Part shown: in pieces, positions 1 through 8,844 of the stretch
How the letters are laid out: each line of letters starts with the position of its first letter
How positions within the stretch are numbered: the stretch's first letter is position 1
Assembly (NCBI GenBank): GCA_963788085.1
Contig: CAWBFS010000007.1
Location: 271,876-335,875 of the forward strand
Origin: AP-15 sp963788085
Lineage (GTDB): Bacteria > Pseudomonadota > Alphaproteobacteria > ATCC43930 > CGMCC-115725
Direction of reading: 5' to 3'
DNA: 64,000 bases
Made by a program: the position numbers and the translations under genes
Notes under the pieces: generated by a model
The model's database searches: none
Seen by the model: the letters and a program-made list of their open reading frames with translations, nothing else
Told to the model about the DNA's origin: nothing

Positions 1-175
1 CAAGAGCGGCGCCGTGTCCGCCGCCGACCGCACCGCCGATGGCTGCTCCCGCACCGGCGCCGAGCAGGCCGCCGCCGACCGCGCGCTGGCCAGGGTCGTA
101 AGGGTTCGTGCAACCAGCCAACCCCAAGACGAGCGCCGCCGCAACAATGCCGGGAGCGATCAGTCGATGCATCAT
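1..175 (-). CDS. Glycine-zipper lipoprotein, N-terminal part (runs off the left edge)
   Basis: Only the first 58 codons lie in the window. The ATG at 175 follows an AAGGAAA ribosome-binding site, and a second ATG comes directly after it. Residues 5-21 form a hydrophobic signal segment ending in the lipobox LAGC (Cys22), so the product should be lipidated and membrane-anchored. After a short NPYDPGQ stretch come closely spaced glycines (GGGLLGAGAGAAIGGAVGGG), the glycine-zipper pattern of small outer-membrane or 17-kDa-antigen-type lipoproteins. The family assignment rests on this pattern alone. No partner gene is visible because the gene is cut by the window edge. Confidence 0.72.
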   Translation of the reverse strand, partial: MMHRLIAPGIVAAALVLGLAGCTNPYDPGQRAVGGGLLGAGAGAAIGGAVGGGHGAAL

Positions 176-304
176 GATTTCCTTTCGCAAATCTCGGCGC
201 AACAATGTGTTGAACGCAAAAACAGTTCCTGTTGACATTTGTACCCTTCTTATGCGGTCGAATCTTTTGATTGAGTATCGCCTTTTCAGCTAGCGGGGAA
301 TGTC

Positions 305-1141
305 ATGGAACAGCGCGTCGCAATCGTCACCGGCGGCTTGCGCGGGCTCGGCCGCGCGATGGCGTTTGGTCTCGCGCGGGCGGGGCACAATATCGTCGCG
401 GTCGGCCACATTGACGCCGATATCGCGACGATCGAGGCGGAGACGGCCACCGCCAATTCAAAGGGGCAGATCCTGCCGCTCGTGGCGGATCTGCGCCGGC
501 CCGCCGATTGCGACCGCGTCGTGGCCATCGCGGTGGCGCGGTTTGGCAGAGTGGAGATCCTCGTCAACAACGCAGGCCTGACCTTCACGACGATTGACCC
601 GGCCCGCTTTCGCCGTCCCGAGCCGCAGAAGTTCTGGCAGGTGCCGGACGACATCGTGCGCGCGGTCATCGAGACCAACTACATCGCCGCCGACCAGATG
701 GCCCGCCGCGTGGCGCCCCTCATGGTCGAGCGGGGCTGGGGTCGCATCGTCAATGTGACGACCAAGCTCGACACGATGAACCGGCCGCACACCTCGCCTT
801 ATGGCGCCTCGAAGGCGGCGCTCGAAATGGCGACCGAGGTGTGGGCGAAGGAGGTCGAGGGCACCGGGCTCACCGTCAACATCGTCAACCCCGGAGCCGG
901 CGCCAACACCCCGGGCATGGCCGAGGAAATGCGCGCAATGAGCCGCGAAGGCCGCGCCCCGCGCCTCGTCGAGCCTGACGAGATGGTGCCGCCGCTCCTC
1001 TACGTCGTCTCGCGCGAGGCCGATACCGTCAACGGCTGGCGCTTCGACGCCAACCTGTGGGATTCGTCATTGCCACCCGCCGAGGCGTCGCGTCGCGCCG
1101 GCCGCCCCGCCGGCTTCGAACTGCACGCGCAGCCGGCTTGA
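305..1141 (+). CDS. Short-chain dehydrogenase/reductase (SDR)
   Basis: The 278-residue protein has the classical SDR layout: the NAD(P)-binding motif TGGLRGLG at residues 9-16, NNAG near residue 88, and the catalytic YGASK motif with Tyr166 and Lys170. The usual catalytic serine region reads VNVTTKLD, so a threonine may stand in for serine. It should be a cytosolic NAD(P)-dependent oxidoreductase. The substrate cannot be told. The gene stands alone, transcribed away from the lipoprotein gene to its left, with a degraded region downstream, so context gives no pathway. The frame is intact throughout and codon use is like the GC-rich core genes. Confidence 0.85.
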   Translation: MEQRVAIVTGGLRGLGRAMAFGLARAGHNIVAVGHIDADIATIEAETATANSKGQILPLVADLRRPADCDRVVAIAVARFGRVEILVNNAGLTFTTIDPARFRRPEPQKFWQVPDDIVRAVIETNYIAADQMARRVAPLMVERGWGRIVNVTTKLDTMNRPHTSPYGASKAALEMATEVWAKEVEGTGLTVNIVNPGAGANTPGMAEEMRAMSREGRAPRLVEPDEMVPPLLYVVSREADTVNGWRFDANLWDSSLPPAEASRRAGRPAGFELHAQPA

Positions 1142-2012
1142 CCAAAGGCGCGGTCAGACGGGGCATATTTTCAGCGACCTTCGTGCCTGCAGCAATCGGT
1201 CGCGAGACCGTGGACCCTCTGATAAGCCGGCCTCCAGCCTTGGCTTTTTCTCTCCTCTTACCGCCGGTTCTGGAGTTCGTCTGCCTCGCGCGCCCGGCGC
1301 GGCGTTCTGCTGTGGAGCTCGTCTGAAGTGATAGCCGCAGGAACTGCAATGGCATTTGGCCCTGATTCCAGGACCATTATGGACAATTCTGGGCTTTGAA
1401 AACGGTATTTCGCGGCCGAATTCGGCCGAAAGCGTACCCAGAATTCGCTGGGCTGCCAGCCGCGGCACCGACTGTGAGGCTGCACAATCCGTTTGTTTGC
1501 CGGGATTTTCGGCCTCGAGGGCCGGTGAATTTACCGTCTATGAAGAGGCGGCTCACCCGGTCTAGCCCCAAGTCAGAAGCAAAATGTCAGCTGGAGCAAA
1601 GACTTGCGGGCAAAGCCGGCGGCGCCCAATTTACCGTGACGCTGGCGCACTCGGTTTGGGGTTCCGCGCGTCGCATCCGCTGTGCCGCCCCGTTGCACTT
1701 CAGTACCTCCTGTGCACAGTTTTAAGCTTTGCGCAATTCCTGGAAAGACATAGTGGCTTTGCAGCCATCGTTTTTAGCAATTTGACTCTGATGCGAAATA
1801 AGGCGGTGGTCAGATCGGAACTGGGGGTTTCCTGAACCGTAAGCGCACTTTAGCCTGTAGTGATGCGCTGTTGGGGGGAGCCGAAAGAGACGCTTCGTCC
1901 CTAATTGCCAAAGACAGCTTTTGGTGAACTCTATTTTATTGGAACCCTCGATGTTCAATACAGAGCTATCGTCGGCGGGTGACGGAACTAAACGGGCGTG
2001 GCCCGCGGACCA
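1142..2012 (+). other. Non-coding stretch, no convincing gene
   Basis: About 870 bases with only short overlapping open frames on both strands and no recognisable family, ribosome-binding site or RNA gene. It leads into prophage remnants, so it is probably decayed accessory DNA. Confidence 0.5.
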
Positions 2013-2560
2013 ATGGAGCGCTGGCCGATCGAGCGCTTGATCCTTTGCGCGAACAATGCCCGGCCTTATTAGCGCGGCCGATCTCGAAAAAATCGCCACT
2101 TCCCGCAAATGGGGGATAGCCTCGTTCTTCATCTTCGGTCGAGCCGATCGTGTTGATCAACGGGATAGCTCTCAGCCCCACCTTTGCGGTCGCGCCAACT
2201 CGCTCAATCCTGAGATACGCACGCTGGCACCCCGAGCAACTCAGCGAAGAACTAGGTGACCCGAAGTTGGGCGAGTTCGACCTCGGCCTGACCGCCTTCG
2301 AGCCGGATCAGGTCGAAAAATTCCCAGGTGATCTGGGATTGAATGGTCGGACCGATCCCGGCGGCGTTCCGGAAGTCCCCAATCAGCCGGCTGGCTCGAG
2401 CCCGGGTGCTCAATGACGATCGCGCCAGCTGGCGTGAAACCCCCGCCTATACCTGGTGTATGGAGCTCTGCGGGGCGAAGTCTGGGCCGGTCTCGCGGCC
2501 TGCGGGTTTTAGCTGCGCGCCCAGATCGTCTGGGTCACTCGTTGCTGATAAACGGGTTGG
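2013..2560 (+). pseudogene. Remnant of a prophage ParB-domain DNA methylase
   Basis: Pieces of a ParB-nuclease plus adenine-methylase protein can be read in order across changing frames. ERWPIERLILCANNARPY starts at 2013 (ParB-type N-terminus), SAADLEKIATSRKWGIASF follows, then WHPEQLSEELGDPKLGEFDL and LTAFEPDQVEKF (end of the ParB domain), then VPEVPNQPAGSSPG (linker), and finally EVWAGLAACGF and LRAQIVWVT (methylase core) near 2477-2550. Several frameshifts and stops separate the pieces, and the catalytic DPPY-type segment is gone, so the gene is dead. Such proteins are typical of prophages and lie beside terminase genes, which fits the next feature. Confidence 0.62.
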
Positions 2561-2599
2561 GGCATTGGTAAGTCTCGAGTTCGCTGCTGGGGCATTGCG

Positions 2600-2800
2600 C
2601 TCACCAGGTTCGGACCGTTCAGTTCGCATTGCCGCGCCGGCAATGTGAAGGTCCGGCGCGGCTCCTGGAACGAGGAATTGTTCCGCGTTCTCGAAGGCTT
2701 CCCCGATCTCGCCCATGACGACGAGGTCGACGCCTGCAGTGGAGCCTTGGAAATGTTAAGTCTCAATGTGAAGTATTGGCGTTATATCGGGTGGTTGCGC
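2600..2800 (+). pseudogene. Remnant of a phage large terminase, C-terminal nuclease part
   Basis: One frame reads FGPFSSHCRAGNVKVRRGSW, then NEELFRVLEGFPDLAHDDEV and DACSGALEML. This matches the end of the large terminase subunit of tailed phages, where AGNVK, GxWN, FP and the HDDxVDAxxGA motif of the RNase H-like nuclease occur in this order. The ATPase half and the rest of the packaging operon are missing. After residue LEML the frame runs on into unrelated sequence. With the methylase remnant upstream it marks an old prophage. The recognition rests on motif order, which is quite specific. Confidence 0.65.
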
Positions 2801-3414
2801 GAGCAGGCAGAAAAAAGACCAGGAAAAACCGCAACCTTCCAAAACCAATTGGGCTGCTGGCTCTGTGGAGTGGGCACGCGAAAATGGCGTTGACTTAAAG
2901 GATTTGTGGCAATGTTTCACTTTGCGTCAAACGTCAAGTGAAACATTGCCGGAATTTTCAACAGAGCAAGAGCGGCAACGACTACGTATTAGGTCATTAG
3001 CGCAAGACATCAGAGAGCGCAGGAGATACGCGATCTATGCCTATCGTATAACGAGATCCTGGGTTTTCCTTCCTAATTACCATCAGCTTCGTCCAATTGC
3101 TTGCCAAATGTTTCAAGGTCGGGCTCGATACGGCAGAGTTTGTCGCAATCGTGACGACCACAACGGCATCGATTTTTGGATTTTGGTGGCTGGTAGGTCG
3201 ATATCTTTTCGCTACCGGAGCCTCATTGCCTGAACGGATTAATGGGCCTCGCTAACCGACCCCTTCCTGCGGAATTTAGCATGCCAGCCGAAAATATAGT
3301 GCAGACGCTAATGCCGACGCAGTTGACGACGTGCGCCTGATACGGGCAAAGGTATGTGACGGCCTCGCGCGGCGACATCCGCATGACAGAGTGCCCCGAC
3401 AAAAGGAGTATTAA
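2801..3414 (+). other. Remainder of the degraded prophage region, no supported gene
   Basis: The base composition is lower in GC than the surroundings. An open frame at 2865-3233 begins MEWARENGVDLKDLWQCF, but it has no recognised domain, spans a perfect inverted repeat (2908-2950) and has no good ribosome-binding site. I do not call it a gene. The rest to 3414 shows nothing beyond the upstream signals of the next small gene. Confidence 0.4.
2908..2950. repeat. Perfect 15-bp inverted repeat
   Basis: GGCAATGTTTCACTT at 2908-2922 is repeated in reverse complement at 2936-2950 around a 13-base centre. The centre holds a further CGT/ACG pairing. It lies inside the degraded prophage stretch, with no poly-T tail typical of a terminator. 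Confidence 0.85.
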
Positions 3415-3663
3415 ATGTCTTTAGTGCTCAAGATCCAAAGTGTAATGGTGGAACGTCACTCCGCTCAGTCCGAAGTCGAATGCACATGCGCCGCTTTTAC
3501 AGACGACAATGGGAATACATTCGTTCAGCTGAACACCTATGCCGCTGGCGCGACGGCGGCAAACGGACATCCCAAACAAGTTGTTCGGTTTGGTGCCGAA
3601 GCTACGGAACAGTTGGTGAAGATTTTAAAGGCTGAGTTTGGGCCGACAGCAGCGGCCTGGTAA
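3415..3663 (+). CDS. Small conserved-looking hypothetical protein
   Basis: The 82-residue frame starts at an ATG preceded by AAAGGAG at good spacing and is intact. The protein has a mixed alpha/beta look, with two cysteines at CTCAAF and a hydrophobic C-terminal helix (EQLVKILKAEF), and no signal peptide or membrane segment. I do not recognise a family. It lies between the prophage remnants and the rhamnose genes, so it may be phage cargo. The strong ribosome-binding site is the main reason to believe it is translated. Confidence 0.55.
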   Translation: MSLVLKIQSVMVERHSAQSEVECTCAAFTDDNGNTFVQLNTYAAGATAANGHPKQVVRFGAEATEQLVKILKAEFGPTAAAW

Positions 3664-3820
3664 TTTTGGTCCCATTTGCGCCCGAATACCGAAATTCCCT
3701 GTTTTTTTCCTTTTGGCAGGGAAACGCACAACCTCGACTTGATCGGGGCGGTCGTCGGAGTGCAGGCCCATCGCGGCGAGGAGCGTCTGGCAGCGAACCC
3801 AGATCCGGCCGCTCCTCACA

Positions 3821-4693
3821 TCAGGGCGGCTGGTGCGCCAGCGTTTCCAGGTAACGGCCGTACTCGCCCTTGCCGAACTGCTTCGTCAAGGCCAGCAGCC
3901 GCTCGCGGTCGATATAGCCCATGTGATAGGCGACCTCCTCGACGCAGGCGATCTTGAGGCCCTGGCGCATCTCGATCGTGCGCACGAACTCGGCCGCCTC
4001 GAGGAGCGATTCGTGGGTGCCGGTGTCAAACCAGGCGCAACCGCGGCCGAGCTTCTCCACCGTCAGCAACTCGCGTTCGAGATAGACGTTGTTGAGGTCG
4101 GTGATCTCGAGTTCGCCTCTTGCTGACGGCTTGAGACCGGCGGCAATCTCGGCAACCGTAGTGTCGTAAAAATAAAGCCCTGTCACGGCCCAGGCGGAGC
4201 GCGGCTGCGCCGGTTTTTCCTCGATGCCGATCGCCCTGCCGCGGGCGTCGAATTCGACGACCCCATAGGCTTCCGGGTTGCGCACCTGATAGCCGAAGAC
4301 GGTGGCGCCCGGATGCGGCGCCGCCGCCCGCTGCAGGGTCTCCGACAAGCCGCCGCCATAAAAGATGTTGTCGCCGAGCACCAGCGCCACATGGTCATCG
4401 CCGATAAAATCCCGGCCGATCAGGAAAGCTTGCGCAAGCCCATCGGGCCGCGGCTGCTCGGCATAAGAGAGCGAGACGCCCCATTGCCGGCCGTCCGCGA
4501 GCAGTGCCTTGAAGCGGCCGCGTTCAGCCGGCGTGGTAATCACGAGGATGTCGCGGATGCCCGCCAACATCAACGTCGACAGCGGATAGTAGATCATCGG
4601 CTTGTCATAGACCGGCAGCAATTGCTTGCTGACCGCCAACGTTACCGGGTAGAGCCGAGTGCCGGAACCGCCGGCGAGTATGATCCCCCTCAT
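3821..4693 (-). CDS. rfbA: Glucose-1-phosphate thymidylyltransferase
   Basis: The enzyme makes dTDP-glucose from dTTP and glucose-1-phosphate, the first step toward dTDP-L-rhamnose for surface polysaccharide. The 290-residue protein starts MRGIILAGGSGTRLYP, the nucleotide-binding signature, followed by KQLLPVYDKPMIYYPLSTLM, LVLGDNIFYG and EEKPAQPRS, all typical of RmlA. The start at 4693 was chosen because it gives this exact family N-terminus; the frame is open further upstream but that part is unlike the family. It lies 14 bases downstream of rfbC on the same strand. The other two pathway genes (rfbB, rfbD) are not in the window. Confidence 0.95.
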   Translation of the reverse strand: MRGIILAGGSGTRLYPVTLAVSKQLLPVYDKPMIYYPLSTLMLAGIRDILVITTPAERGRFKALLADGRQWGVSLSYAEQPRPDGLAQAFLIGRDFIGDDHVALVLGDNIFYGGGLSETLQRAAAPHPGATVFGYQVRNPEAYGVVEFDARGRAIGIEEKPAQPRSAWAVTGLYFYDTTVAEIAAGLKPSARGELEITDLNNVYLERELLTVEKLGRGCAWFDTGTHESLLEAAEFVRTIEMRQGLKIACVEEVAYHMGYIDRERLLALTKQFGKGEYGRYLETLAHQPP

Positions 4694-4707
4694 TCCTTCC
4701 GCTCCGG

Positions 4708-5301
4708 TTACCCGCTCGAACCGACCACCTGTAGGGCAGTCGGTTGATGATGAAAATAGTGAGGGAGGTTGGCCAGTACCGGGTGCCTTCGATCCTTGTC
4801 CGACAATATCGCGTCGCCGGACTCTACTGGCCAAGCAATGCCGAGGGACGGATCATTCCAAAGCAGGCCTCGATCATGCTCGGCGGAATAATAGCTATTG
4901 ACCTTATAGACGACCTCGGTGGCGGGTTCGAGAGTGCAATAACCATGGGCGAACCCCTCCGGTATGAAGATCTGGTTCCACTCGGCGGCGCTGAGCACGA
5001 CTGCGACATGCCGCCCAAAGGTCGGAGAGCCCCAGCGTATGTCGACAGCGACATCAAACACCGAACCTGCCGTTACACGCAGCAACTTTGCTTGCGCAAA
5101 TGGCGGGATCTGGAAATGAAGCCCGCGAACGACCCCTTTGCTTGCCGACAAGGAATGATTGTCCTGAACAAAATGAACGTCAATTCCATGCTGCAGAAAT
5201 ACGCTTTCCTTGAAAACTTCGGAGAAGAAGCCACGCTCATCATCGTGACGCACAGGCCTTGTTATCTTTACTTCTGCAATGTCGGTTTCCGCAACTTGCA
5301 T
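4708..5301 (-). CDS. rfbC: dTDP-4-dehydrorhamnose 3,5-epimerase
   Basis: RmlC epimerises dTDP-4-keto-6-deoxyglucose at C3 and C5 in dTDP-rhamnose synthesis. The 197-residue protein shows the cupin features of the family: DERGFFSEVF, VQDNHSLSASKGVVRGLHFQ with the catalytic His, and FIPEGFAHGYCTLE with the tyrosine acid. Length fits the family (about 185-200). It precedes rfbA in one operon. Upstream, on the same strand, lies only a fragment of a glycosyltransferase, so the polysaccharide locus seems cut off on that side. Confidence 0.95.
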   Translation of the reverse strand: MQVAETDIAEVKITRPVRHDDERGFFSEVFKESVFLQHGIDVHFVQDNHSLSASKGVVRGLHFQIPPFAQAKLLRVTAGSVFDVAVDIRWGSPTFGRHVAVVLSAAEWNQIFIPEGFAHGYCTLEPATEVVYKVNSYYSAEHDRGLLWNDPSLGIAWPVESGDAILSDKDRRHPVLANLPHYFHHQPTALQVVGSSG

Positions 5302-5342
5302 AGCCGGCTAGGTCCCCCGCAGCCTTGGAATAACAACTCCGT

Positions 5343-5768
5343 TTACACCGGGTCGTCAAAAAAGGAAAGCGCACCGAACTGCGCGGTTAGAAGGCTACGC
5401 CGTTTATCGCGAGCGGAAATCCCCATCCCCGGACACCAAGGATTGGCGGCGGCGCAGCGCTCTATGTGAGCCCAAAGCGGGGCTTGCGATGGAGCAGACA
5501 CGAGCCGAAACGGCTGCGTCGCCATATGCCACATGGGATTGAGAACTCGGGTCCGCATCCAATGCCGCTCCCCAGCGCGTCTTCAACACGGCGCGTTCGG
5601 CCGCGCTACGAGCGCGTTTTTCCGGATCCAGGCGATCGAGCCTGCGCGTCTTGGATTCATGATGGTACAGCGTGATTTCCGGTGTCCACAGGATTTTCAG
5701 TCCCGAGGCGCGCAGCTTCAACGCATAGTCGGTATCGCTGCACGCCACCGGCAGGCCGATCTCGTCGG
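5343..5768 (-). pseudogene. C-terminal fragment of a family 2 glycosyltransferase
   Basis: Reading on the minus strand, GLPVACSDTDYALKLRASGL, KILWTPEITLYHHESKTRRL and EKRARSAAERAVLKTRWG match the end of GT2 enzymes (the DVDxCLKLR and LYHHES blocks). A frame change near 5545 then leads to LNPMWHMATQPFRLVSAP. The N-terminal GT-A half with its DxD motif is absent. At about 5768 the sequence passes directly into a LivH permease fragment. It probably once belonged to the polysaccharide cluster with rfbC-rfbA. Confidence 0.62.
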
Positions 5769-6116
5769 ATGCACATCGCTGCCCCAGACGAGCTGCCCGA
5801 AGCCGTCGAGGAAAAAGGCGAGGCCGATCGGTCGCCATGAACAGAGATGATCGGCTCCTGATTGACGAGCCGGCGCAGCATCAATCGTTCGATAGCGACG
5901 GCGAGCCAGTACCATAACCGCGGCGGCGATGACAAAGGCGCCCCAAATCGGCACGCCGCGTTCGATCATTCCGACAAACGTCAAGGCCGCGAACAGCACC
6001 ACCGTGCCCAGGGCGAAGTTGAACACGCCGGACGCCTTGAAGATCAGCACGAAGCCGAGCGCGACGATCCGGTCGGCCGTCAGGATCGGCTCGCCAATCT
6101 CCTTTACCCTCGTCAT
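5769..6116 (-). pseudogene. N-terminal fragment of a branched-chain amino-acid-type ABC permease (LivH)
   Basis: ALGFVLIFKASGVFNFALGT near the start is the first-helix signature of LivH permeases. After a one-base shift near 5907 come AIERLMLRRLVNQEPIIS and, after two more indels near 5845, IGLAFFLDGFGQLVWGSDV, again in family order. Everything after WGSDV is missing, replaced by glycosyltransferase sequence. Upstream on the same strand is an acyl-CoA synthetase gene; in many alphaproteobacteria such a synthetase is part of a Liv-type transporter operon, so this was probably that operon before truncation. Confidence 0.62.
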
Positions 6117-6146
6117 CTTGCAGGCCTGTTCGCGACCCGTCCTTTT

Positions 6147-6280
6147 CCCTCTCCCCCCGCCGGCCGGGGGAGAGGGTAGGGTGAGGGGGGCCGATCGACG
6201 GTCTGCGGCGCCGCCCACCTCACCCTCCCGTCGCTTCGCGACGGGCCCCTCCCTCTCCCCCCTGAAGGGCGGAGAGGGGC
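6147..6280. repeat. REP-like palindromic intergenic repeat
   Basis: A perfect 11-bp hairpin (CCCTCTCCCCC at 6147-6157 with GGGGGAGAGGG at 6166-6176) is followed by GGTGAGGGG-type sequence and a second perfect hairpin (CCCGTCGC, TTC loop, GCGACGGG at 6227-6245). Similar elements occur near 42635 and 57236. The element overlaps the end of the acyl-CoA synthetase gene. Confidence 0.75.
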
Positions 6281-8205
6281 AAATCAGCAGCCTCCGCTCG
6301 CAGCCTTACCGCAACGTCGCGGATCGCCAGCTCGGCGCGCATCTGGCCCTTGCGGCCGTCCTCGAAAGTGATCTCGGTCTCGATGCGGCCCGTCGCATTG
6401 CCGGAATAGAGCGCCTCCGACCAGCGGCTGGTATCGCTCGGCGATGATCCGCCGGCGCACCTTGCGGGTGCGGGTCAGTTCGCCGTCATCGGCGTCGAGC
6501 TCCTTGTGCAGGATCAGAAACCGGCGGATCTGCGAAGGCGCCAGGGCGGGCTCGGCCGCGAGGTCGCGGTTGACCCGCTCGATGCAGCCCTGCACCAGAT
6601 CGTGGACCAGCTCATCGGCGGCCAATTCCTGGTACGAGGCGTAGGCAAGATTGCGCCGCTCCGCCCAGTCGCCGACCGCATCGAGATCGATGTTGACAAA
6701 GGCGGCGACAAACGGCCGGCCGTCGCCGAACACCACCGCCTCCTTGATCCACGGAAAAAATTTGAGCTTGTTCTCGATGAATTTCGGGGCAAACAGCGCG
6801 CCGCCCCGCAGCCGTCCGACATCCCCGGCGCGGTCGAGGATCTTGAGCTGCCCGTCGGCGTCGAAAAACCCGGAATCGCCGGTATGGACCCAGCCGTCCG
6901 GTCGCTTTGCGGCGGCGGTCGCCTCGGGGTTCTTGTAATAGCATTGGAAGGCGCCCGGGCTCTTGAAGAACACCTCGCCATCCTCGGCGATGCGGATTTC
7001 GACGTCCCCGATCGGCGCGCCGGCGGTATCGGGCTTTACCGCCCCATCGCGCTGGATGCACAGAAACACCGAGCTCTCGGTCATGCCGTAGAGCTGCTTC
7101 AAATTGATCCCGAGCGAGCGGTAGAAGGTGAAGAGGTCGGGTCCGATCGCCTCGCCCGCAGTATAGGCGAGGCGGATGCGGCTGAAACCGAGGGTATTCT
7201 TGAGCGGCCCGTACATCAGCGCTTCACCGAGCCGATAGAGCATCCGTCGGGCCAAAGGCACGCGGTGCCGGTCGAGTATTGCCGGCCCAACTCCCTTGGC
7301 GAAGTCGAGAAAAAAATGAAAGAGCCGGCGCTTCACCCAGCCGGCATCCTCCATGCGGATCATGACCTGGGTCAGGATGCTCTCGAAAATCCGCGGCGGC
7401 GCAAAGAAATAAGTCGGCCCGAGCTCGCGCAGATCGAGCATGACCGTCGCCTGCGATTCCGGGCAGGAAGCGCAAAAGCCGGCGCAATAAGCCTGCGCGT
7501 AAGAGAAGATGTGCTCGCCGATCCACGCCATCGGCAGATAGGCCAGCACCTCCTCGCGCTCGGTCAAGCCTTCGAACGCGATCGCGTTTCGTGCGGTGGT
7601 GATGATGTTGTCGAAGCTGAGGACGACGCCCTTGGGCTGCCCGTCGTCCCCGAGGTGTAGAGGATGATCGCGGTGTCGCTGCCCCGCCCCTTGGCGATTT
7701 CACCGCGGAAAAACCCCGGCTCCTGGCGGGCGAATTCGCGGCCGCGCTCCTGCACCTTCGCGTAATCGTCGAGCCAGGGCTGGCCGTAGTGCCGCATGCC
7801 GCGCGGGTCGGAGAAGATCACCTTTTCGAGCAGCGGGCAGCGCTCCTTGATCTCGGCCAATTTGTCGACTTGCTCCTGGTCTTCGGCCACGGCGAACGCA
7901 CCTCGGCGTGGTCCAGCACAAAGGCCATCTCGTCGGCGATCGAATCCTGGTAGATCGGCACCGGCACGCCGCCCAGGGCCTGCGTCGCGGCGATTGCCCA
8001 ATAGAGCCGCGGCCGGTTGTCGCCGATGATCGCGAGCTTGTCGCCGCGCCGGAAGCCGCATGGCCGCGAGACCGCAGGCCAGCGCCTCGACCTCGGCGGC
8101 GACCTCGGCCCAGCTCCAGCTCTGCCAGATCCCGTAATCCTTCTCGCGATTGGCCGGCCGCCCCGGCCGCACCCGCGCATGTCCACTACCGTCACGTCAA
8201 TGTCT
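6220..8205 (-). pseudogene. Long-chain acyl-CoA synthetase (AMP-forming), frameshifted and N-terminally cut
   Basis: The family activates a carboxylic acid with ATP and joins it to CoA. Across frames the order is complete from DYGIWQSWSWAEVAAEVEAL, LAIIGDNRPRLYWAIAATQA, the P-loop TSGTTG (about 7650), YLPMAWIGEHI, the A5 motif LYGMTESS and the A7 motif GWVHTGDSGFF, to KILDRAGDVGRL. One-base insertions near 8060 and 6426 and deletions near 7900 and 7641 break the frame; the last shift restores a C-terminus that ends at 6220 inside a REP element. The first codons are missing where it meets a monooxygenase fragment near 8205. With the LivH fragment downstream it looks like a relic of a transporter/acyl-CoA ligase operon. 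Confidence 0.8.
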
Positions 8206-8209
8206 GGCC

Positions 8210-8844
8210 GCGGCCGTGGCAACAGCGCACCCGCCGGTCTGGATGCCGGTCGGCAGCACTGGGAGCGCGATGGAGGCCGCCGAGCGCGGCATGACGATCG
8301 GCGTGCTCAATACCGGCTGGGTACGAACGCCCCGATCTTCGAAGCCTACCGCAAGAAAGCGGTCGAGGCCGGCCGCCCGATGATGCCAGAGCGCTTGGCC
8401 TATATGGCGCTGATCGGCGTCGGCGATACCCGCGAGGAGGGCTGGCGCCGCGCCGACCAGATCCTCGGCTATAGCCGAACCTCGGGCATCGTCGCGCCGC
8501 AATTCATAAATCCGCCGGGCTACGCCTCGCCGGCGCAGAGCGCACAAGCCCTCAAGGCGAGCGGCGCCGGGTTTCGCGCCGGCCGCATCCAGTCGCGCAA
8601 CGGCCGGAACATCGACCCGCGCACAATGACCGTGGAGGATGCGATCGATGCCGGCCTCGTCTTCGCCGGCGCGCCCGACGACGTCTTCGGGCAGCTGCGC
8701 GCGTTCTATGACCATGTCGGCGGCTTTGGGCACCTGTTGATGATGGGCCAGGGCGGTTTGCTGGACCACGACGAGACCGTTGCCAACCTCAAGCTCTTCA
8801 GCAAGGAGGTATCGCCCCGGATTGTAGATCTCGGGGACAGGTAG
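8210..8844 (+). pseudogene. C-terminal half of a luciferase-like (LLM) flavin monooxygenase
   Basis: The sequence begins abruptly with HPPVWMPVGS, an internal strand of LLM-class proteins, continues AAERGMTIGVLNTGW, and after a frameshift near 8322 runs APIFEAYRKKAVEAGR to IVDLGDR and a stop at 8844. The N-terminal flavin-binding half is missing. It meets the acyl-CoA synthetase fragment head to head near 8207. It is not a copy of the intact LLM gene at 16169-17249: the C-terminal parts differ clearly, so this is a separate paralogue of another subfamily. Confidence 0.65.

Noticed and set aside
3821..5301. A complete rhamnose or O-antigen cluster
   Set aside because: Only rfbA and rfbC are present; rfbB, rfbD and intact glycosyltransferases are missing.
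6506..7660. 384-codon plus-strand open frame
   Set aside because: It is antisense to the acyl-CoA synthetase and has no family features.
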